NCBI RefSeq assembly: GCF_003841485.1
Contig: NZ_REFY01000003.1
Span: forward strand, 1-64,000
Length of the DNA stretch: 64,000 bases
Direction: 5' to 3'
Source of the DNA: Natrarchaeobius halalkaliphilus
GTDB taxonomy: Archaea; Halobacteriota; Halobacteria; Halobacteriales; Natrialbaceae
This document shows, in pieces, positions 44,775 to 54,004 of this stretch. Position 1 is the first letter of the stretch, and each line of letters begins with the position of its first letter. Position numbers and translations under genes: made by a program. Under the pieces are notes generated by a model, which saw only the letters and a program-made list of their open reading frames with translations, was not told the origin of the DNA and did no database searches.

Positions 44775-46025
44775 TCCGTTCCCGGTTCGCTCCTGCCGCC
44801 GTTTTCGTATGCTCTCTTGAGAGATGCGCTGGATACTCCTCGTTAGCAATCCAGGATAGCGCGTCGCGGGTCACTTCAGTAACCCGTCCCCGGACCATCC
44901 CAGCGTATCAACGAACTCGCAGTCCGCAGTCGCGCACCGATCGCTTCGAACGGTCGCCCCACGAAAGCCATCACTCACCGGTCGGGCGTCCGTCAGCGAC
45001 GACACAAGCTTCGACGTGCTCTCAGCAGACCCATTATGTATAGCGGAATATGATTTAGAATTCTACTGGTCTTCTAAGCGAAGTACAAGATCGGTTGACC
45101 GATCGGTGAACGTGTTTCTCGAGGTGGACTGTGCCGTCGAACTGCTCTCGAGTTGCCGAGATACGTTCTGACTCTCGTTTGCCAGAGTCGAGTAGACGGA
45201 ATACGGGTCAACTGTCTCTCGGTGAACCATTCCGATCTCCTGAAGGAAGGTGTTCCATCGGAAACTCGACAACGGGCTTCGAAAACTCTCGTGCAGCCAC
45301 CGGACTCTGATCGTTCATCGAACGACGACATAGTAGCTTAAAACGTATAGCAATATGAACGACGTGACGCCTCTTTTCTGCAGTTACATTCGGCTTCTCT
45401 CTACTGGCTCGCGCTAGTTGACTAATGTAATCCATTTATTACTATCTTTTTGCCGAAAAACGGACTCGAGGCGATGTCGGTGACGAATTTCGTCGATTCT
45501 CGGATGTAACTCGTCTGTCGAAAGACCAGAAAACCCACTGTTGCTCTGGTGCTTTCCCGTCGAGACGTCCAGGCCCGACGCTGGCCGGTTCGTTGTCCAT
45601 GACCGTCCCGATCATCTGAAGGCGAATCAGTTGGATATCGAACTTCGATCAGTCGAATCTCGTAGCACTCATCAAAACTCCCACCGGAGCGAACCGAGTC
45701 GGGCCCGCGAAATCCGATAGGGCACTCGTACATCGGTGAATCGTTCCTCAGCGAATCGGTATACACACGGTCACATTGGAAGTGCTATACACCGGACATA
45801 TGATCTCATTGTGCCTTTCAGCCGTCCAGTAACCCCACTGGTGCATTATCCTAACTAGTGACACCAATTGACTGACTTTACCTATCTTGTGTTATGGGCC
45901 GTTATTGAACCTTAATCTTATATTATGGGTTCTTAGGACCGATTTTCTATCACCAGAAAATGAGATAAGGTCACTTAGATGCATTCATAGATACATTGAA
46001 GGTCATCCCGTTTGATGAATCGCGT
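44775..46025. other. gene-poor stretch before the DUF5805-integrase pair
   Basis: These 1,251 bases become AT-richer to the right. Two short minus-strand frames lie at 44871-45005 (GTG start, contains RCATADCEFVDTLGW) and 44761-44898 (contains TRDALSWIANEEYPAHL). They overlap in different frames and may be one small gene broken by a frameshift. Another minus-strand frame at 45063-45272 contains NTFLQEIGMVHRETVDPYS without a family match. The part 45780-45990 is strongly AT-rich and looks non-coding. Confidence 0.5.
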
Positions 46026-46418
46026 ATGACCGATCGACCGGACACATCTAGAAAATCAATCAAAACGTACGTTCCGGCCTACCAGAAAGACGAGTGGCGA
46101 TCTCATGCCGACGAACTCGACATGAGCCAGAGCGAGTTCGTTCGAACGATGGTTCAGGCCGGACGAAAGGGGTTTACATCCGGCTCCGAGGAACCCGATT
46201 CTCCGGCCTCTGACCCTGGGGGTAACGTCCTCGAGACCCGGGTCCTCGAGTTACTTTCGACTGACACGTATTCGTGGGACGAGTTGCTGGAGGCGGTCAG
46301 CGACGATATCGAATCCCGCCTCGACGAAACGCTCGAGGATCTTCAGTCTACCAATCGAATTCGATACAGTGGTCGACACGGCGGGTACACGCTCGTGGGG
46401 GACGGCGATGGCGACTGA
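46026..46418 (+). CDS. DUF5805 family protein, probable small DNA-binding partner of the integrase
   Basis: A 130-residue protein. Residues about 8-55 (SIKTYVPAYQKDEWRSHAD, then ELDMSQSEFVRTMVQAGRK) look like a ribbon-helix-helix DNA-binding unit. The C-terminal part (ETRVLELLSTDTYSWDELLE, then TNRIRYSGRHGGYTLV) is a winged-helix-like segment. I recall this as the haloarchaeal DUF5805 family. The gene overlaps the integrase start by 11 bases, so the two are translationally coupled. A role as directionality or accessory factor is inference. The ATG at 46026 was used in place of an upstream TTG. Confidence 0.8.
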   Translation: MTDRPDTSRKSIKTYVPAYQKDEWRSHADELDMSQSEFVRTMVQAGRKGFTSGSEEPDSPASDPGGNVLETRVLELLSTDTYSWDELLEAVSDDIESRLDETLEDLQSTNRIRYSGRHGGYTLVGDGDGD

Positions 46419-47445
46419 GGCGACGACCGAGGACGTCGACGATCCGATCGTCTACTTTCTCGACGACCAGCGCTATCACGGGAAAAGCGATCGAACGATC
46501 GAGGCCTACGAACGTGTTCTCAGGGGGTTCGAGGCCTTCGTTTCCGAAGAATTCTCGGTCGAATCGCTTCCCGATGCGACCAGGCGGGAGTGTATGGCCT
46601 GGGTTCACTCGCTCCGTGGACAGTACGAACCGAGCACGGTCGCGACGTATGCGTCGTATCTCAACCGATTTTACGATTACATGAACCGCATCGGGATGTT
46701 CGAGGCCAACCCCATGGCGCTGGTCATGGAGGAAATGTCGGAATCGATCGATTCGGATCCGACGAGACGGGATATCTCGATCGACGAGATGCGCTCGTTC
46801 GTCGACACGATCACGCACCCGCTCGAGCGAGCGATCGTTCTCACGCTGTTGAAAACCGGAATGCGCGTCGGTGAGCTCTGTAATCTGGATCTTCGCGACC
46901 TGACCGTCGACTGTGACGAACTCGAGCTCCAGTGGGATGCAAGAGTCGAACTCGATCATCGTCCATCCTCCGTGTTCGTTTCATCTGATCCCGCACGCGG
47001 AACGGAAATCAACGGTGACGAACGAACTGCCTCGAACAAGAGAAAGCGTGATACCGTAATTCCCGTCGACGATGAACTCCGAAGCGTACTCGTGGCGTGG
47101 CTCGCGATTCGTCCCGATCCAATTTCACCAGCGAGACCGCTGTTCGTCGACACCCGAAACTCGTGGGGAGAACGAATTACACCGTCGGACGTGCGGTACG
47201 TCGTCGAAAAACACGGCCGAGAGTTCGGTTGGTATCGAACTGGTGGCGGAACGACCGAGAACGTAACACCTCACTATTTCCGTCATTTCTTTACGACGCA
47301 TTTGCGGGATCGAACCGGTGACCGAGGTATCGTCCAGTATCTTCGGGGCGACGTCGCGAGCGAAGTGATCGATACCTACACGCACGACTGGGGTGATCGC
47401 GTCCGAACCACTTACCTCGAGTACATTTATTCGCTGTCCAGATGA
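46408..47445 (+). CDS. tyrosine recombinase/integrase
   Basis: A 345-residue site-specific recombinase. The N-terminal SAM-like core-binding domain covers residues about 10-105. The catalytic domain has Arg153 (TGMRVGEL), the HxxR box His289-Arg292 (HYFRHFF), and the nucleophile Tyr324 (DTYTH). The His or Trp usually found about nine residues before the Tyr is not evident, as this region reads YLRGDVASEV. The protein looks intact. It starts inside DUF5805. No tRNA gene or flanking att repeat is visible, so it may be a chromosomal Xer-like recombinase or a remnant of an integrated element. Confidence 0.92.
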   Translation: MATEATTEDVDDPIVYFLDDQRYHGKSDRTIEAYERVLRGFEAFVSEEFSVESLPDATRRECMAWVHSLRGQYEPSTVATYASYLNRFYDYMNRIGMFEANPMALVMEEMSESIDSDPTRRDISIDEMRSFVDTITHPLERAIVLTLLKTGMRVGELCNLDLRDLTVDCDELELQWDARVELDHRPSSVFVSSDPARGTEINGDERTASNKRKRDTVIPVDDELRSVLVAWLAIRPDPISPARPLFVDTRNSWGERITPSDVRYVVEKHGREFGWYRTGGGTTENVTPHYFRHFFTTHLRDRTGDRGIVQYLRGDVASEVIDTYTHDWGDRVRTTYLEYIYSLSR

Positions 47446-48270
47446 GGGCGGTCACGTCCGATATGGTTTTGAACGTCTTTTTTACTGTGCCTATAGTAAC
47501 ATCTCGTGTTGCGCATGAGCCTCATAAAGTATATACTGATATATCTAATTTCTCGTGTTGTGATGCGAATGCCGGCCAAAACGTTCACGGGAATCGGATA
47601 GTCACCTTCGAAAACGGGTCATGACTGGTCGAAAACAGCGTCGCTAACTACAGACATCTCTCACGAAATGCAAACCAGAACGAGAATTAAATGAGCGTAA
47701 TCAGCTCTTTATTGAGCCAATTGATAAATATGAGAGGGAGTACGGGGTTTCTTTCTCGTTTCGATCACCCAATCCGCTCCTGGGTGAGAAAGTCAACCAG
47801 CAGCCAAAAATTGTAAATGATACAGTCAAATCCAAAATGGAACTATCGGACTTTAAACTCTTTCGGGGTCGTCCAGGCAGCTGCCTCCTTAACCGAAGTG
47901 GACGAGTTCTCAATTGCCCCGCGATCAATATACTCTCATTTTCTGTTTCGCCCAGTGACGGTCTAATGCGAGCTCGTCTCTCACATCAAGGCTCGTGAGA
48001 TGGTTGCGGAGATCTCCTCTCCGTGGACGTTATCTTGAATCGGTTGGAGATACAGACTGAATCATCATTGCCGCCATTCAATGTTAGATCAAAAACCTTG
48101 AGCAACCGAATATCGCGATTCAAGCCTGTGGAAATCTCACACCAGGTATTCAACTATTACTTATTGAAGGTTGAATCACGCCCATACCAATTCAGCGCAC
48201 CTTGAACGGCCGACCAACTCATTCAACTATAATCGCTAAACCTTTAGTGAGATGGAACTGACCGTTGTAT
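47446..48270. other. AT-rich, gene-poor region with decayed sequences
   Basis: These 825 bases lie between the integrase and the Fic gene. They contain the transposase remnant at 47687-47930. A 10-base direct repeat TCTCGTGTTG occurs at 47502-47511 and 47551-47560. A minus-strand frame around 48020-48190 reads RLLKVFDLTLNGGNDDSVCI but has no proper start and no family match. The base composition differs clearly from the chromosome norm. Confidence 0.6.
47687..47930 (-). pseudogene. C-terminal remnant of a haloarchaeal IS transposase
   Basis: Read on the minus strand the sequence gives IDRGAIENSSTSVKEAAAWT, TPKEFKVR, a stop, FHFGFDCIIYNFWLLVDFL, TQERIG, a second stop, then NPVLPLIFINWLNKELITLI and a final stop. 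The RGxIENS, AAWTTPKEF and YNxWLLVDFL landmarks match the C terminus of DDE transposases in haloarchaeal IS elements (IS4-like group, from memory). Two in-frame stops and the missing N-terminal two thirds show it is dead. No terminal inverted repeats were found. Confidence 0.75.
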
Positions 48271-49452
48271 ATGGACCGGAATCGCTTTGCAGAGAGCGCC
48301 CCCGGAGAACTCGTCACAACCACTATCGACGGGTACGAGACCCCCTCGTTTATTCCCGATTCCCTTGACACAATCGAACTCGATCAGGGAGAATTCACTA
48401 AGGAGATCGGGCAGGCAATGCGAATGCTCGGTGCGCTCGAATACATTGGCCCGAAAGCAGGTTCCAGCACGATGCTTATCGAAGCCTTTGCTCGTAAAGA
48501 AGCGGTTCACTCTTCCCGTATCGAAGGTACTCAGGTCACTCTCTCAGATATGTATCGATACGAAGCGCAGCAAGCAGTCGGCGAAACCTCATCTGATCAC
48601 GAGGGGGCACGACAAGCAGAAAACTACCTCGAAGCACTTCAGACTGGACTCAAAGCCATTGAACGGGACGAGAGAATTACTGTAGACACGCTCTGTGAGA
48701 TGCACTCAATCCTCCTTGATGGCGTCCGAAGCGAAGATCCGTCACCCGGAGAGATTCGGGACCAGCAGAATTATCTCGCCCCTTTCGAGGACGCCGACAT
48801 TTCACAAGCGACATTCGTCCCCCCACCACCCACGCAAGCTCACGAAAAACTCGACGCGCTCCTCGAGTATGCGAATGCTCCACAGCCGATTCATTCGCTT
48901 CTCAAACTCGGAGTCATCCACTACCAGTTCGAAACCATCCATCCGTTCCGCGATGGAAACGGACGCCTTGGCCGTCTCTTAGTTAGCCTCGAACTTCAGC
49001 GAGAAGAACTGCTCACGGAACCATATCTGTACCTCAGTGCATATTTCAACGAGTACCGTGGTGACTACACGAACCTCCTCACGCAAGTCCGGACTCGTGG
49101 TTCGTGGGACGACTGGCTTCATTTCTTTCTTCGGGGAATCTGGCAGCAAGCCAAAGAAGGCGTCAAGCGTGGTGAACGGCTGTTGGAACTTCGACGAGAA
49201 TACGTTACTGAATATCAAACTCACCGCTCTGAATATATTCTCCCGGTAACGCAACAACTCTTCAAAAATCCATATATCACCGCGAAACAGGCCGAACAAC
49301 AGTTTAAATTCTCCCACACGACCGCGTACTCGCTGATTGAAACACTCGAAGAAGATGGAGTACTCACCGAGGTTGAGAGCGACGGAAGTAGCCGGCTCTA
49401 CCAAGCAACCGAAATTTACGAACTCATCGATACACCTCTTTCAGAATCGTGA
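48271..49452 (+). CDS. Fic-domain protein with N-terminal inhibitory motif and C-terminal winged helix
   Basis: A 393-residue Fic protein, likely to AMPylate or otherwise nucleotidylate a protein target. The active site is HPFRDGNGRLGR at residues 224-235, with all catalytic residues present. The inhibitory helix motif (S/T)xxxE(G/N) is found at residues 81-86 (SSRIEG), before the Fic core, so it is a class II, self-inhibited form. A C-terminal helix-turn-helix of about 70 residues (ITAKQAEQQFKFSHTTAYSL) may contact DNA. Codon use is less GC-rich than in the chromosome core and it lies in an AT-rich island, so horizontal transfer is likely. The ATG at 48271 was preferred to a TTG six bases upstream. 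Confidence 0.92.
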   Translation: MDRNRFAESAPGELVTTTIDGYETPSFIPDSLDTIELDQGEFTKEIGQAMRMLGALEYIGPKAGSSTMLIEAFARKEAVHSSRIEGTQVTLSDMYRYEAQQAVGETSSDHEGARQAENYLEALQTGLKAIERDERITVDTLCEMHSILLDGVRSEDPSPGEIRDQQNYLAPFEDADISQATFVPPPPTQAHEKLDALLEYANAPQPIHSLLKLGVIHYQFETIHPFRDGNGRLGRLLVSLELQREELLTEPYLYLSAYFNEYRGDYTNLLTQVRTRGSWDDWLHFFLRGIWQQAKEGVKRGERLLELRREYVTEYQTHRSEYILPVTQQLFKNPYITAKQAEQQFKFSHTTAYSLIETLEEDGVLTEVESDGSSRLYQATEIYELIDTPLSES

Positions 49453-50252
49453 TTTATAATCGCGAATGTGTTCCATCAGACATTAAATCACGACCCCGTC
49501 CGCCTCCGTATCCAGCTCTTCCGGAATATCTGTCATCAGTCGAAGTGGAACTGATTCCATTTCAGATAGAATACGATCAGGCATCTTCAAAGTCGCAATC
49601 GAATAGATATCGAACTCAGTACGATCACAAGCTATAGATATACATATACAGTACGGCCTTATATCAGAGGAATCATAACTAAAGTAACATTAAACGGAGT
49701 CGTGCACGTTTTCGTGTCGTTCGCAGCTCAACTCTAGCCTCACTCCCAGAAGTTCGGAAGATAGATTCCCACAAACTACTAAATTACATATTTTTATTCG
49801 AAGGAACAAACCGTCTTATGGGGTTTCGGTAGAGACCTGTCGGTCAAATGTACAATGTGGTGGTCCTCGTTCCAATATCATCCACAATGCATCCTGTGTT
49901 CAGATCGGCATAGGTATCCGTAATTCTGCTATCCTCGATCACATCGATAAACACCGTGTCTTGGCGGTTCTGGATCAATTGATGGTGTACTTGAGAAGGT
50001 TGGTTCTCTCGGAGAAATTTTTTGACGATGCTGGCTGGCTGGTAGCTGATTGTTGGAACCTTGGACTGTCGTTAACAGTAGATAGTACTGAAATTCTATT
50101 TAGAATCCCGTGCAAAAATTACGTGTGGTACAGATGCTTATTGACAGCAGATCCTCATACCGCCCGAAGTAACACTAGGGTAATCACCTGACACCGGTAT
50201 CCGGGAGTGCTTAAGGTATTAATAGCCTCATTCAAGCATACGGATAGCTCAC
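49453..50252. other. AT-rich stretch without a recognisable gene
   Basis: These 800 bases are among the most AT-rich in the window (for example ctatagatatacatatacag near 49635). A plus-strand frame at 49961-50191, open leftward to about 49900, contains LDQLMVYLRRLVLSEKFFDD but has no family match, no good start context, and ordinary random codon use. It may be a decayed gene. The last 40 bases contain ttaaggtattaatagcc, the likely promoter of the LUD-domain gene. Confidence 0.5.
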
Positions 50253-50909
50253 ATGTCACAGCAAAAATCCGATTTTGTAGCCGAGACCGAAATCGACGCG
50301 ACACTCGACGAACTACCGACCGACGAGGCTATCGAGGAGACCGTCAACAACCTCGAGAGTAACGGCTTCGACGTCGTCGTCACGGACTCGGCCGAGGACG
50401 TCCTCGAAGTGCTTCAGGCGCGAATCCCCGCCGACGCGTCGGTGATGAACGGCCACTCCACGACGCTCGAGGAGATCGGCTTCGACGAGCACCTCTCCGA
50501 AGGCGACCACGAGTGGGAGAGTTTGGCGGACGAAGTCTGGAGTATTAACGACGACGCGAAGCGCCAAGCCGCTCGTCGTGAGTCACAGACTGCGGATTAC
50601 TTCCTCGGCGGGATTAACGCGATCTCCCAGACCGGCGAACTCGTCGCGGCCGACCGTTCCGGTAGCCGGATCGGCGCGTACCCCTTCGCCGCGAGCAATG
50701 TCGTCATCGTCAGCGGCGTGAACAAGATCGTTCCGACGCTCGAGGACGCACTCGATCGCCTCGAGTCCGTGGCCTACCCCCTCGAGAACGAACGAGCGAA
50801 AGAGGCCTATGGCGTCGAGTCAGCCATCGCCAAGCAACTCATCTACCGACAAGAACTCGAAGACGGCCGCACGACCGTCGTGCTCGTTCGCGACCAGCTG
50901 GGGTACTAA
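50253..50909 (+). CDS. LUD-domain protein (LutC/YkgG-like)
   Basis: A 218-residue protein of the LUD family, named after lactate utilisation proteins. Landmarks are NGFDVVVTDSAEDVLE, VMNGHSTTLEEIGF and GINAISQTGELVAADRSGSR. LutC works with LutA and LutB in L-lactate oxidation, but neither gene is next to it, so a stand-alone role is likely and unknown. Codon use returns here to high GC, in contrast to the Fic region before it. Confidence 0.88.
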   Translation: MSQQKSDFVAETEIDATLDELPTDEAIEETVNNLESNGFDVVVTDSAEDVLEVLQARIPADASVMNGHSTTLEEIGFDEHLSEGDHEWESLADEVWSINDDAKRQAARRESQTADYFLGGINAISQTGELVAADRSGSRIGAYPFAASNVVIVSGVNKIVPTLEDALDRLESVAYPLENERAKEAYGVESAIAKQLIYRQELEDGRTTVVLVRDQLGY

Positions 50910-50999
50910 CGAGCCAACAAGGCCGGATACAGGTTTCCGTAGTGCAGAGATTGCTGTGGGAAGTTTCTGTCCTTAGTAGGGGAGTGCAGCGTGAATCTC

Positions 51000-52478
51000 T
51001 CACTCAAGCACGAGGTCTGCAGCAATCTTGCTACCCTTTATACATGCGACAGTCCCGAGCCCCGGCCACGTGGTGTCTCCCGCAAGGTAGAAGCCATCTA
51101 CACCGATATCCTGCGGAACAGCATGTTGATTAGAGTTTTGTATCGTTTGTCTGTATCCACCGGTCGCCCCACGTGGCCGATTTGTGAAGGATTCGTAGGT
51201 AACAGGCGTGCCAATATCGTACACGACCGGGTCAGTTGCCAAATCTGGATAGACCGTTCTGGCGTGTGAAATCAGTCGTTGACCTATTGCATCTTTGCGT
51301 CGTGCATACGTCTCATCGTCGAGTTCTTGCCAGAATTCGACATCACAGTGTGTCGATAACATCACCGCACGATACCCTTCAGGGGCACTCACCGTGTCTT
51401 CTGGCGCTGAGACGGTAACGAACATATTGTTTCCGTCGCCGAGCGGTTCATCGTACGCTGTGAGGATCTGATGATGGGTGATATCGTGATCATCGACCTC
51501 TGTCTCTGGGACACCGAGAAACACGACGGCAGCACCGCCTTCGTGAGCTCGAAGCATCTCGATGTGCTCGTCCAATGCATTACCCACGATCGATGATGCG
51601 ATTGATTTAGTGAGATTGATCGGTACCGCACTCACGACTTGTCTGGCAGTGTATTGTTTGTCCTGTGTCGAGACCGTGTATGCACCATCGGTTCCCGTGA
51701 TATCAGTTACTGTCTGCCCGGTTTTGATCGTTCCACCAAGCGTATGATACTGCTCCGTAAACGCGCCCCAGAACCCGTACATTCCGCCAGTGGCACGTCC
51801 GATCCCAGCCCGTCGGATCGTGATACCGAGAATCGAGTTCAACAGTGGCGCGTTGTCGAGCGTCGAATGAACGGTATCCTCAACCAACATGGCGACCGTT
51901 TTACGAAGCGGCGTGTCGTCGTAGACATCATATTGCCGTAGGGCGTCCGCCATAGTCCATTGGAGATACCGAACCAGGGGAATATTCGTCACACCTACCG
52001 CACGTACATTTTGGATGACATCTTGAACGCTCTGTATCGGCATCTTGATGTCCTGTCTCGTCATTTGCCAGAGCGTCTCAGACATCTCATCTAGAAATTT
52101 GTAGAATTCGAGGTGGCGGTCTTCGTTTCCGAGCTTTTCTCGTCGCTCCCGTCGCCATTTCTCTTGATCTCGATACAACGTCACCGTGCGGTCGGGAAGC
52201 CACACGCTGTAGGCATCTTGAATGGTGATATCCGAATATTCGAATCCGATTTCATCCAAGAGTTGTCCACCAACACCATCAAGGTGGAAGTCAACCAGCG
52301 TCGTCGCTCCAACATCGAATGTGAACTCGCCGGATCGGTAATAGCCGGCACAGCCGCCGATATGATCATGCTGCTCCAAGACCAGTGTCGAGCGTCCTTT
52401 CGACTGTAGCCGTGCGGCAGTGCTCATGCCAGCGACACCTCCGCCGACGATAATCACATCAAACCTGTTTCCGGTCAT
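51000..52478 (-). CDS. FAD-dependent phytoene desaturase/retinol reductase-like oxidoreductase
   Basis: A 492-residue flavoprotein of the carotenoid desaturase-isomerase (CrtI/CrtISO/retinol saturase) superfamily. The dinucleotide loop VGGGVAGMSTAARL lies at residues 11-24, and the C-terminal FAD contact is GFYLAGDTTWPGLGTVACIKG. It may desaturate, isomerise or saturate a carotenoid or isoprenoid; the substrate is unknown. Phytoene synthase and other crt genes are not adjacent. It is the last gene of a three-gene, same-strand group with the membrane protein at 52551 and the regulator at 53072. Base composition is lower in GC than the core. Confidence 0.87.
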   Translation of the reverse strand: MTGNRFDVIIVGGGVAGMSTAARLQSKGRSTLVLEQHDHIGGCAGYYRSGEFTFDVGATTLVDFHLDGVGGQLLDEIGFEYSDITIQDAYSVWLPDRTVTLYRDQEKWRRERREKLGNEDRHLEFYKFLDEMSETLWQMTRQDIKMPIQSVQDVIQNVRAVGVTNIPLVRYLQWTMADALRQYDVYDDTPLRKTVAMLVEDTVHSTLDNAPLLNSILGITIRRAGIGRATGGMYGFWGAFTEQYHTLGGTIKTGQTVTDITGTDGAYTVSTQDKQYTARQVVSAVPINLTKSIASSIVGNALDEHIEMLRAHEGGAAVVFLGVPETEVDDHDITHHQILTAYDEPLGDGNNMFVTVSAPEDTVSAPEGYRAVMLSTHCDVEFWQELDDETYARRKDAIGQRLISHARTVYPDLATDPVVYDIGTPVTYESFTNRPRGATGGYRQTIQNSNQHAVPQDIGVDGFYLAGDTTWPGLGTVACIKGSKIAADLVLE

Positions 52479-52550
52479 CTGTCGTTACAAGGACCGCTAC
52501 TGATGCTGTGCCCAGTTCGTCATGGATCGCTTTTAGACACAGTACTGTCA

Positions 52551-52985
52551 TCAAGAGGACCACCATTCACTGACCGTCTGTAAGGCGTTCTTACCGGACA
52601 GTGTGAACAAAGACACAGCAATACCAATGACAGCATACATTACCGTAAGAGAGACAACAAAGAGGCCAGCAGAACCGCTCGGTCCAAGCGCTGATGCAGT
52701 CTGATAGAACGTTTGGTCCATGATCGGATTGAGAACGAGGATTGAAAATATCGATGCCGGAAGGTAGGTAAAAACGAACCAGATGAACTGGACGACCTCG
52801 AAGGCGAGACTATCCTCAACACTGGCTGTTATGAATACGTATCCCAGGCCTATCGCAACGAGCTGGAGTGCCCACAGGCCGAGAATGATTTCGCCAACCA
52901 GTCGGTTGACAGTGATCCGCCGACCAACGTCCAAAACAGCACGTGTTCGGTGTTGGAGGACCGATCCCTGCGTCGTGGGAACCAT
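52551..52985 (-). CDS. four-helix membrane protein of unknown function
   Basis: A 144-residue protein with four predicted helices, about residues 27-48, 62-85, 92-108 and 106-130. The N-terminal 25 residues are cytosolic and contain RTRAVLDVGRRITVNRL. No family was recognised. It lies 72 bases upstream of the FAD oxidoreductase and 86 bases downstream of the regulator, on the same strand, so it probably belongs to their unit. A role in moving or presenting the isoprenoid substrate is speculation. Confidence 0.7.
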   Translation of the reverse strand: MVPTTQGSVLQHRTRAVLDVGRRITVNRLVGEIILGLWALQLVAIGLGYVFITASVEDSLAFEVVQFIWFVFTYLPASIFSILVLNPIMDQTFYQTASALGPSGSAGLFVVSLTVMYAVIGIAVSLFTLSGKNALQTVSEWWSS

Positions 52986-53071
52986 GTCGAATTTCGGAAG
53001 GGCACGAAGTTAATGACATTCCTCGTCGGTTACGGCAAAATGGACACCCCGTGTCGATAATCCATCATTCG

Positions 53072-53833
53072 TCATTCGATGACCGGAGTTGCTGTCCCTC
53101 GGTTTTTCTGATATGTTTCCTTGGCTGCATTGACGACGGCTGGTTCGGCGGTCGAGAACGTTGCCTGAAGGATGCCATCCTCGTACGCCCCGAAAACCAC
53201 CTGTTCGTCGCAGATGATCAACCCGAACCCCACATCATCGTGAACTGCGAGAGAGATATCAGCGAGGGTGGCAGCTAGCCGGATCCCCGCGTGGAGTTTC
53301 CCGCAGAACTCTTCGTAGGCGGTTGCATCGACGACTGCCTCAATATCGGCCCCATCTCGAACGCGTTCAGCGAATGGCCGCACGTATAGCGGTGACGCGA
53401 TCGGAGCTAAGACTCGAATCGACGTTGCATCGGTAAGTGTATCGATGACGTTTGAGACCGGACCGTGTGGTTGAACGGATAAACGGCGAGTCGCAGTTCC
53501 ACTAACCGTTTCAAAGTCAACGTCGACGGCATCTCGGGGAAAAGCATTCAAAAACGCTGCCCGATCGCGGCGTGACTCGATCTGCTCAATTAGCTCAAAC
53601 ACATCGGAGGCGGTGAGTTCGGCGTACGTCGTTGCGGAGTACGTCCGGCTGTTACTCGTCGCCAATCCTTCGTTCTCAAGTACATCTAACGCGCGAGAAA
53701 CAGTTCTTCGTGACGCGTCCACGTGATCAGTGAGTTCGGTTGCGTTTGCCGGTCCGTAGTCGAGAAGGTGGCGGAGCACATCAAGGCGAACAGGAGACCG
53801 TGTCAGTTCCCTGAGTGTCTCAAACCCTTCCAT
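53072..53833 (-). CDS. winged-helix transcriptional regulator with ligand-binding-like domain
   Basis: A 253-residue regulator. Residues about 8-70 are a winged helix (ATELTDHVDASRRTVSRALD). The rest (residues 100-250) is a PLD-like sensor part seen in many haloarchaeal regulators, with SIRVLAPIASPLYVRPFAER and FGLIICDEQVVFGAY. It probably controls the two genes downstream of it. The ATG at 53833 begins MEGFETLRELT, and the AT-rich run upstream (taataaaagc, minus strand) can be its promoter. Confidence 0.85.
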   Translation of the reverse strand: MEGFETLRELTRSPVRLDVLRHLLDYGPANATELTDHVDASRRTVSRALDVLENEGLATSNSRTYSATTYAELTASDVFELIEQIESRRDRAAFLNAFPRDAVDVDFETVSGTATRRLSVQPHGPVSNVIDTLTDATSIRVLAPIASPLYVRPFAERVRDGADIEAVVDATAYEEFCGKLHAGIRLAATLADISLAVHDDVGFGLIICDEQVVFGAYEDGILQATFSTAEPAVVNAAKETYQKNRGTATPVIE

Positions 53834-54004
53834 AGGTAGATATCTTTTCAGGAGGACTAATAAAAGCACTATTGTTACTCATCAAACAGCACCAGTGGAT
53901 ATCAACGAGCCGGCGCAACACAGGTGTTGGTATGGTATCGACAACGATGACCGAGCGATTGAGCATCTAATCGCTTGCTCGAGTAACCCGGAAATCAATC
54001 CGTA

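Noticed and set aside
45422-45766. 114-codon minus-strand frame before the DUF5805 gene
   Set aside because: Unbiased codons, no domain, and several competing frames; probably chance.
47502-47560. Direct repeat TCTCGTGTTG as start of a CRISPR or att site
   Set aside because: Only two 10-base copies with no regular spacing and no matching copy across the integrase.
49961-50191. 76-codon plus-strand frame containing LDQLMVYLRRLVLSEKFFDD
   Set aside because: Looks protein-like but has no recognisable family and lies in decayed AT-rich sequence; kept only as a note in the intergenic entry.
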